51,205 bases of DNA, taken from contig CADEEL010000011.1 of assembly GCA_902826335.1 (NCBI GenBank), positions 15,568 to 66,772 on the forward strand, written 5' to 3'. A program made the translations under genes and the position numbers. Below are positions 6,822 to 14,700 of this stretch, one piece after another. This stretch comes from an uncultured Alphaproteobacteria bacterium. Its GTDB lineage: Bacteria; Pseudomonadota; Alphaproteobacteria; Caulobacterales; Aquidulcibacteraceae. Numbering within the stretch: position 1 is the stretch's first letter; every line of letters begins with the position of its first letter. The notes below the pieces were generated by a model. It worked only from the letters and a program-made list of their open reading frames with translations. It was not told the DNA's origin and searched no databases.

Positions 6822-8318
6822 ATGCGTACAAATTGGCTGCTCGTAATTTCGCTTTGGTTCGTCTGCTCAAATGCCGTCGCTCAGACTTGCGCGTCATCCG
6901 TCGCGCCGCCGGCTTCCGCTGCTGAGCTGATCGCGCATGCGGCCGATAGGCTCGGAGGCCCTGAGAGATTGCGCGCCATCCATCGGCTCCGGGTTTCGAG
7001 CGAGGGCGTCGTTTCCAATGGCCTTCAAGGCTACGATCCCGCTGATGTCGACGTCCCCCAAACACGCCGGCCTTTTGCCCGCACAGTCGAATTCGACTTT
7101 GAAGAGCATCGTTATCGACGCATTTCGTCCTTGGTGTTCGACGGCGCCACCCTCCATTTTACGGACGCCTACGAAGCGGGTCGGCTATGGACTAGCTCGC
7201 CCGACAGCGGGACGATCTGGCGGAGAGAGGGCGCTGAGGCGCCGTTCGCGGATCCGCTGTCGCGCTATCTGCCGCCATTGCTGGTGCTGCGCGCCATGGA
7301 CATTGCATCAAACGCGACCCTGGAAGGCCAAGCCTGCCTGGGCGACGCTGTCGTCGACCGTGTTGATTTTTCCTGGAACGCACGCACACGCCTTCGCGTG
7401 AATATCGCGCGCGACACCCAACGCATTCTTCGTCTCGAGGCGCCCGTCTCCGATCCGATCCTCGGAAGTGATACAGTAACCTACGACTTCTCCGGCGAGC
7501 TCGTGGCAGCCGGAATCTCTTTTCCACAGCGCACGATCTACAGCCGGCGCGGACAGCCCTTCACCGTTTCATCCATCGCTTTGGTTGAGGTTGATCCAAC
7601 CTTCGAGGATCGCACATTTTCTCCTCCCGACGGCCTGGTCGATGTGCCTCCCGCCTCCCCCGCACGGCAGATCGGCGACGGCGCATACGAGATTGCGCTG
7701 GGGGACGGCACTGACAACTACGTCCAGTTCTTCGACCTCGGCGACAGCGTGGCGATCTTCGACGCGCCGTTATCATTCGACGTCTCGCAACACGTCGCAG
7801 CCGAAATAGAGCGCGTCTTGGGCGACAAGCCCATCAGTTACGTGATCCTGAGCCACTTTCATGACGATCACGCCGGTGGCGTTGGCTTCTACGCCGACCT
7901 GGGCGCCCAGATCGTGACCACCAGAGACAGCGCCTCGATCATCACGCGCCTTTCACTTGGCGCCCCGCGGGAAGCTGAAGGCGCCGGCGCGCGAGCACCG
8001 CGTTTCCTGTTTGTCGACGGCTCGTCGCTGCGCGTGCGTGGGTCCGGTGGACGGTCAATCATGGTCTATCGGTTGACCAACCTGCCACACGTGCGATCGA
8101 TGCTCGTGGCTTATTATCGCCCTGCCCGGATGATCGCTAACGCCGACCTTTATGCGGAGTTTGCTCCCTTCGACGTCAACGGACTGCTGTTCGCGAGATG
8201 GCTTGCCCGACCTCGCGCTCCCGACGTGAACTGGATCGTCGGCGGACATCACCGACAAATAAGCCGCGACGATCTCCAAACACGCGCCGCTGCCTTTGAG
8301 CGCGCGGCGGGTCGTTGA
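6822..8318 (+). CDS. Exported metallo-beta-lactamase-fold hydrolase
   Basis: 498 residues from the ATG at 6822, supported by AAGGGCGGGAAG just upstream. A signal peptide is clear (LLVISLWFVCSNAVAQ), so it acts in the periplasm. Residues 25-300 resemble an outer-membrane-lipoprotein-sorting type beta-rich domain. The MBL domain follows, with the zinc motif HFHDDH at about 345-350, a late Asp in MIANADLY and a late His pair in VGGHH. The canonical third His is not obvious, so metal binding may differ. It lies 95 bp after the LysR gene in the same direction. The substrate is unknown. Confidence 0.8.
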   Translation: MRTNWLLVISLWFVCSNAVAQTCASSVAPPASAAELIAHAADRLGGPERLRAIHRLRVSSEGVVSNGLQGYDPADVDVPQTRRPFARTVEFDFEEHRYRRISSLVFDGATLHFTDAYEAGRLWTSSPDSGTIWRREGAEAPFADPLSRYLPPLLVLRAMDIASNATLEGQACLGDAVVDRVDFSWNARTRLRVNIARDTQRILRLEAPVSDPILGSDTVTYDFSGELVAAGISFPQRTIYSRRGQPFTVSSIALVEVDPTFEDRTFSPPDGLVDVPPASPARQIGDGAYEIALGDGTDNYVQFFDLGDSVAIFDAPLSFDVSQHVAAEIERVLGDKPISYVILSHFHDDHAGGVGFYADLGAQIVTTRDSASIITRLSLGAPREAEGAGARAPRFLFVDGSSLRVRGSGGRSIMVYRLTNLPHVRSMLVAYYRPARMIANADLYAEFAPFDVNGLLFARWLARPRAPDVNWIVGGHHRQISRDDLQTRAAAFERAAGR

Positions 8319-8603
8319 ACTCGGACACTTGCAGCCCTCAAGGATAGGCCAGCCAGTTCCTCGCCTGTCGCACTTGCCCGAGGCGACGAGCCGTTCGATC
8401 CCAATAACCGTCGTTCGCGCTTGCGCGCCCGAAAGCGGACATTCAACAAAAGATCGCGGTCGCCGCGCGTGAACTGTCGCTCACTGCGCCTCAGTGGCTG
8501 CAATTGTTCCTTCCATCAACCTTACAACTTCGACTCGATGGATACCGCGATTTTCGGTCGGCGTGAGGCTGCTCGATGGGGGCCTACTCCCTATGTGTCT
8601 GTC

Positions 8604-9512
8604 ATGGCTAAACCGGCGTCCCCCGAATGCTGCATCGCTTGCCTCTCCCGTCCAACGGGGACGGCAGAGGCTTTCTTCACCGAAGAGCATATCATCCCAC
8701 GGGCGCTTGGCGGAGAGCTCACGTGGTACGCCCTCTGCAAACAATGCAATGATCGCTTCGGACACACGTTCGAAAAGCGTGCGAAGACCGATCCCGCTAT
8801 CCGCCTCGCGATCCACAAGCTCAGGAACGTGCTGCCCGACCTGTTTGGAGATATTGAGGAAGGACAGCCCTACATTGTTGAGTCTGGGGGCAAACGCCTA
8901 CCTGCAATGTTTCGCGGCGGTGAGATACGCGCCCTGACGCGCACAGTCGACGGCGACCTCTGGGCCGCGCCCGACCAAGCAGAAGCTGCGGTCGGTGGAA
9001 AGCTAAAGCGCGCCGGTCTCAGCGCCGATGAGATTGATGCGGCCTGGACGCGATACAGTGAAGGTCCGGAATCTACGCCTATTGAACTCGGCGCCGGCCT
9101 TCACGCGGCATCCCATCCGACCCGGCTGGTCGGTCCAGACTTGGGCAAAGGAGAAACCCTGGGAAAGCTCGTTGCGCTCAAAATAGCCTACGAGTTTGCG
9201 GCTTTGCATTTTGGCGCTGTGATGCTGGACGACACCCCGCCGCTGAACGAAATCCGGCGCGCCCTCAGGGAGGGTGATGAAACGTCTCCCGTCTTTCAGG
9301 TCGAGTATAAGATGACGACGGACCGCAAGACCGAGGCATTCCACGGGATCGCGTTCGAGGGCAACTTGCCACACGCCGTCATGCAGGTTCGGTTGTTTGG
9401 ATTGCTCGCCTATCGGGTTCGATTTCCCACCCTTCGAATCGAGCACAAGCCGTTCGGGCTTCACCAGGATCTTTGCACAGGCGACCAAGTCACTGCATAC
9501 CGAGACAATTGA
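8604..9512 (+). CDS. HNH endonuclease-domain protein
   Basis: 302 residues if the ATG at 8604 is used; the frame is open from 8421 and an ATG at 8538 is possible. The N-terminus carries a zinc-ribbon HNH fold: Cys10-x-x-Cys13, EEHIIPRALGG with the catalytic His29, and Cys45-x-x-Cys48-Asn49 (LCKQCNDRFG). This matches the HNH_5 group. The remaining 240 residues are unrecognised and may bind a target or partner. It is followed after 26 bp by the HEPN gene and then a DUF3800 gene, so a joint defence role is plausible. The 285 bp before it shows no other gene. Confidence 0.8.
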   Translation: MAKPASPECCIACLSRPTGTAEAFFTEEHIIPRALGGELTWYALCKQCNDRFGHTFEKRAKTDPAIRLAIHKLRNVLPDLFGDIEEGQPYIVESGGKRLPAMFRGGEIRALTRTVDGDLWAAPDQAEAAVGGKLKRAGLSADEIDAAWTRYSEGPESTPIELGAGLHAASHPTRLVGPDLGKGETLGKLVALKIAYEFAALHFGAVMLDDTPPLNEIRRALREGDETSPVFQVEYKMTTDRKTEAFHGIAFEGNLPHAVMQVRLFGLLAYRVRFPTLRIEHKPFGLHQDLCTGDQVTAYRDN

Positions 9513-9538
9513 TCCGTCTCACTTCCAAGCGTCCGACA

Positions 9539-10900
9539 ATGACCAATGCAGTCGACCTCGTCACCGAGATCATTCGCGAACTGATCGCTATACAAGACAA
9601 GCCGCCGCGCGAGCTGGTCGAAGAACGCGAATTCCCAGTGCCGTCGATGCTTCCAGTGGGGAATGAACGCGGGATTTTCACATCCAAGGCGATCGAGAAA
9701 AACATTACCTCGCTGGGGCGGTTGCTGAAGGCAGAGGATGGCTCCCTCGCGCGCCGGTACACGGACGCGGAATGGAATTCAGCGGTACGCAATGCGATTG
9801 GACCCAATTTGGCGTCTATCGATTTGGACGATGATATCGCGGCAAACGCTGCGGCAGTTCTCACGGGCGTGCGCTCTGCGTTGGCCGCCGACCCCCACGC
9901 CGCAGAGGAACGCGAACACGCGCTCGCATGCACGCTCTTTGGGCGGAACGACACCGCACCCTTTTCGATTGGGCCGTTGCGTTTTGAACCTCGTGACACT
10001 TGGCTTGAGCGCAAGGCGACGGACGGCGACATCCCATCTGACTTGGCAATGCACATCACCGCGAGGTGGCTTGGCGAGGACGCTGCAACGCTCGAAGACA
10101 ACATGGCGAAACTGCGGGCAGACGCCATTTTGGACGCCACGGGAGCCTGCCCCTTTGTGTGCAGTGTGAAAACCTCCGGTTATGGCGTCGAAGCCGGGAA
10201 GGACAAGGCGCTTACAGCGGCGCGTCTCGGCCTCACGATGATTGCATTGATCTGGCAAACACCATCAAGAGCGCTTGAAGGCTTCAACCTCCTGCATGAC
10301 CGCTCTGTGCGTCACCTGAGCGTGTTGAGCTTCACACCGGGCAAAGCAACCCTTCCGGGATCGCGGCTTTCACATATGCCACACGGCCCGACGCTAAAGC
10401 CCGGTGAATGGGAAGAAGAACTCGCGCGTCGAGCGCCTTACTTTGATGTCTGCGGTGAGATCCTCGAATTCCTCCTGAGCCCAACGGGCGCGGTCGCGCG
10501 CCCCAAGCTCATGAACACGCTCGCCCAGTCGTTCATTTGGTTCCATGAAGCGTGCCGCGAAACCGTTGGCCTCATGGCCGTTGTCAATTTTGCGGCGTCT
10601 TTGGACACGCTCGCCTGCGGGCGCCAATCAAGCGGAATCCGCAAACTCATCAACGCAAGACTAGGCATACCTGACACCAAACCGGTCTATGCCAATGGCC
10701 CCACTCTCAAGACGGCGGTCGATGCCATTTATAGCGATGGCCGCAGTCGCGCGATCCACGGCACAAGCCAAAAGATCGGACACGATTGGACGAGTACGCG
10801 CGACCTTGCCGAACAATTCGCGCGGCTTTGCCTCGCGACGTGCGTCCTGTGGGCTTCGAAGCACACCACGGTTGACGATCCCGAGCTGCTGCGAACCTAA
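9539..10900 (+). CDS. HEPN-domain protein, probable RNase effector
   Basis: 453 residues from the ATG at 9539. The N-terminal 320 residues are not recognised; they resemble the sensor part of ApeA-like proteins in overall layout only. The C-terminal helical segment (from about NTLAQSFIWFHEACRE) ends in GRSRAIHGTS at 402-409. It contains Arg-x4-His, the R-X4-6-H motif of HEPN ribonucleases, in the setting typical of Apea-like HEPN domains. Such proteins cut tRNA or mRNA during infection. It sits between HNH and DUF3800 genes on the same strand, with short gaps of 26 and 52 bp. Confidence 0.65.
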   Translation: MTNAVDLVTEIIRELIAIQDKPPRELVEEREFPVPSMLPVGNERGIFTSKAIEKNITSLGRLLKAEDGSLARRYTDAEWNSAVRNAIGPNLASIDLDDDIAANAAAVLTGVRSALAADPHAAEEREHALACTLFGRNDTAPFSIGPLRFEPRDTWLERKATDGDIPSDLAMHITARWLGEDAATLEDNMAKLRADAILDATGACPFVCSVKTSGYGVEAGKDKALTAARLGLTMIALIWQTPSRALEGFNLLHDRSVRHLSVLSFTPGKATLPGSRLSHMPHGPTLKPGEWEEELARRAPYFDVCGEILEFLLSPTGAVARPKLMNTLAQSFIWFHEACRETVGLMAVVNFAASLDTLACGRQSSGIRKLINARLGIPDTKPVYANGPTLKTAVDAIYSDGRSRAIHGTSQKIGHDWTSTRDLAEQFARLCLATCVLWASKHTTVDDPELLRT

Positions 10901-10952
10901 GACGCGCGCGCCATACCGTGTGCCCACACGCAGGCGATGAAGAAGGACAGCG

Positions 10953-11708
10953 ATGCCAGTGACTGCGACTTCAATCATCGGCGCGATCGAGACGCCCGGC
11001 ATGACGCTCGCTTTTTGCGACGAAACCGACCTTACGCCACAACCGACTTCGACGATGGTCGCGGACATCCATCTGCATGCGGCGTTGGTGCTTTCGTCGG
11101 CGAAATATGCGCCGGTCGCCCAGCAGTTACGCAATGCGTGCGCTGCGCTGGGAGCGCCCGAAATACACGCCACGGAGATCGTCAACCCCGGGAAGAGTTC
11201 GCCGTGGCGGAGTATCGCGCCCGCTGATCGCTATGAAATACTAGAACTCGCCTGCGGTCTCATTCGCGATAACGCGGATGCGCTTTGGTACGCATACATG
11301 TCCAAGGCGCAGTATGCGGCTCTTCGGAAGGAACACCCGACACTTCCGGCGGACCACAGGACCGCCGTCAAAGAGAGTTTCCTCGGCCATCTCTCGGAGA
11401 CGCTGAAAAACGCCACCTCTCCAGCCATCCTTAAGGACAAGGATAAGAGTAGCGACGGCGCAACGATGAAGCTCCTGCCCGACTCAGACCACATTGTTGG
11501 CGGCGGCGCCGTCTGCGCGGACTCCCACTTGGTGCCGGGACTTCAGCTCGCGGATGTTGCGGCATTCCTTATAGGGCGTTTCATTCGCCGGCGTGACGCC
11601 ATCCAAAATGATGAGACCAACGCTTTGGACGCCCTCTTCATGCAGACTCTCGATGACTTGAGCGGACGGATGAAGAGCCTCATTCACGAAGCGACCAAGA
11701 ACGCCTAG
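10953..11708 (+). CDS. DUF3800 protein (RNase H-fold nuclease-like)
   Basis: 251 residues. DUF3800 hallmarks are present: an early acidic motif FCDET at 21-25, EIHATEIVNP near residue 70, and SHLVPGLQLADVAAFLIGR near residue 190 with the conserved Gln-Leu-Ala-Asp. The fold resembles RNase H and the acidic residues would bind metal, but activity has rarely been shown. It ends the HNH-HEPN-DUF3800 run. Its TAG stop overlaps the TAG stop of the opposite-strand STAND gene in the palindrome CTAG. Confidence 0.75.
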   Translation: MPVTATSIIGAIETPGMTLAFCDETDLTPQPTSTMVADIHLHAALVLSSAKYAPVAQQLRNACAALGAPEIHATEIVNPGKSSPWRSIAPADRYEILELACGLIRDNADALWYAYMSKAQYAALRKEHPTLPADHRTAVKESFLGHLSETLKNATSPAILKDKDKSSDGATMKLLPDSDHIVGGGAVCADSHLVPGLQLADVAAFLIGRFIRRRDAIQNDETNALDALFMQTLDDLSGRMKSLIHEATKNA

Positions 11709-14700
11709 CCGCTCGCGCCCGGCGCTTGGACGTGGCGGAAGAGTTCTGAACTTTGCAACGCAGCGCTCCGTCGGTCGCCGTAATCGATCAAGATATCAAG
11801 CGCTCTAAGCAACTTCTGCGCTTCTTGCGTCGGCAAAGGCTGTGTGCGCTGCGCTTGCTCTTGGATGAGGTTTGCGATGTCTAGTGGAAGGTCCGTGCGC
11901 CGCCATTCCGGCGTAGGAAACCCATTGGGGTCTAGGATGGTGAGAACATCCTCTGCGAACCAATCAAGCCGGTAGGCGTCGCCAGCGCGCTCACCCAATT
12001 TCACGAACGCGTCAGCTCCATCCGTAGTCCAGCCGGTCTTTGCGATGACGTTTGCGAAGAGTGGCCGAACCAGCGCCAAATCGCTCCAATCGCCGTTGAC
12101 GAACCGTCGCGCCTGATCAGCACGCTTCACCTCGACAAACATGAAGGCTCTGAGCGAAAGCTGCACGTCATTGTCGTAGATCCTTCCCTCCCGATACGAC
12201 CCCCGTTTGAACGCATAATATTGCAGGATGCGATCAAGACAGGTGCTCAGGATGGCGAGCCCCGACGCTAGATCTCCATTGCCGTCGAGAATGGTGCGGC
12301 AGATCAGCGAACTTGAGTAGGAGTAGAGGTAGGGCTGCGCCAGATCATCCTCATCAAGAGCGGCGAACGGGGTGACAAATCGTTGGCGCGCGACGTCCGC
12401 TGGAACAAACAAGCTCACATGCGCGAACAGGCTACCAAGCAAACGCAACCACGTCTTGAGCTCGACGTCACGCTGGCCGCTCCGACGCTCTTTCGGATCA
12501 CGCCAGGAGGGATTGGAATATTCCAGCGTCCACGCGATGAGCGCGTCGCAAAGCGACAAGAACGCCTCGGCCTGGTCCGACGCCATGATGGACGCAACCG
12601 GCCAGCGTGACACATAGTCTTTGGCGCCGCCTGGTTCGAAGGCCAAATCAGGCCTACGCCATGTCGGTGCGGTCGACAGGCGACGATCGTAGAATTCGTC
12701 CCCGGTTGGAGACGGAGCGGCAAAGACATAGGGCGCCGGAAGGTCCGCTATCTCGCTCCATCCCTTGCTTGCCTTCCACCGGGCAAGCGAACGCTTCAGC
12801 GCAGCTTTCGAACGCTGGCGCCATTGCTTTTTTCGCTGGTCGTCGTTGCGATAGCCACGATGGTCAATGACTGCCAGTTCAAGGCCGAGTACCGCCGCCG
12901 CGTCCGCAAGTGCTGATGTGTGCGCGCAAAGACCGCAAAGCGCGCGGTAAGCGCCCAACGCGACTTCGCGCAATGGCGCAATCATCAGCGTGAGAAGCGC
13001 CTTCCCGGATTCGTCTCTGTCGATATCGCGCTCGACAAGCGCTCTCAACGCCTGGATCGCAAAAACCAGTGGATGATACTTGGTGTCGTCCATGCGACTG
13101 CCGCTGACAGGGGCAGCCAACACACGCGGCAGGATCGACCGCGCCCACGACCATTGCTCTGATTCAGAGTCGCCGAACCGAATGACTGCAGCAGCCGTTC
13201 CGATGACCGCGGCCGGCAAAAATGTCGCGTTCCGAAAATCCTCAACCGGGTCGAAGAGACTATCGCGATCGAACGTCTTTGCGAGTTCAACTGCCGCCTC
13301 AAGAGTGAGATCCTCGGAAACCGTTCCATGCTCGAACGTGTTTTCGGCCCAGAAGAAGAGCCTCATCTCTTGGCTATTCCTGCGCGAGCGTTCGTGAACC
13401 TCGGCGAGTTCCACTGGATCCACCGCGGGATTGTTGGTCTCGATGGTGAAGCTTCTGCCATCACCCACGGGCTCAAGGCGGTATATTTCCTCGTGTCCGA
13501 GCGGGGCCCAAATCTGCGCGCTTCTGCGCAGCGCGCCGACATGCCCGTCGTGTTCTCGCTCCTCAGCAAAGAAGAACGGCAGTGTGTTTGGAAACGCGTC
13601 GAGGCCGGCGCGCAAACGGGCCTTCAGATCATCGCTGCCTTGCAGCGCGATGAACATCACGAGATGGCGCACTTCCCCGCGCCGCCCGTTCGTGTCGTAC
13701 AAACAACGGAGCGCCTCGATGTGCTCGATCGACGCCTCCCCCTCCTGAAACATGAAGAGCCTTGGCGGACCGCGTTGGTCCTCCATGTATCTGTGAATGT
13801 CCGGGCTCCAGATGTGCTGCGTGATCACCAGCGCCAACGAAACTTCCGAAACCAGTTGCGTTTCCCGCGCAATCATCATGGCGACAGCCAGGAGTGAAAA
13901 ACTGTTCTGATCCTTAAGCACTGCTTTGATCAGCTCGTCGGGTGTTATGCCCGCCCTAAGCTGCTCAAGCGCCCAAGCCTCCAATGCCATCAGGGCGCAC
14001 GCGACGGCCTGCGGCCCGCGAGTCCCGCGCTCCCACAGGTAATGCTCCTCATCGCCCCAGAATGTTTGATCGCCCCAAGGGAAGTGCACAACGATGGGTT
14101 CGGGCGTGCCTTTGCTGTGATCGCCCACGCGGTGCAATTGCCGCCACGCCTCCGTCGCGTGATTGATGACGTCGCGCACCAGCGACAACGCTTCATCCGG
14201 CGCGTACTTGAACAACGAATGGAATGGTTCCCGAAGCGGCGACTCTGGCTGATAAACGCGATACCCTTCGCCGAGACAGAGGTTCCGCCAATCGTGGTTG
14301 GAACCGATGTGGTGAAAGAGCGACGGCGATTCCAGCGCCATCGTTTCAGACCATGATCGCTCCTCGGGAGGCTTCGCCTCTATCTGCGCAATCGCCTCCT
14401 TGTGCTCTTGGAGCTCACGCAGTTCGCGTTCGAGTTCTGCTTCCGGCAATTCCTCCAGCACATGCGCGCGCACAATCGCAGCTAGTTCTGAGGCGTGGCG
14501 CCGGGCCAGCGTGAACGAGAAGCGCATCAGCTCTTCGAACATACCCTCCTTCAACCGCCCGTGCTGTGACAGACGCACCAAATAGGCGCGGACTTCGTCT
14601 GGATAGACATGCGCGCACCGCAGCACCAGTACGCGCAGCGCCGTCGTCAACGCATCGCGCTCCTCAGACGCCATGCCCTTCCAGGGTCCGGCATCCCTCT

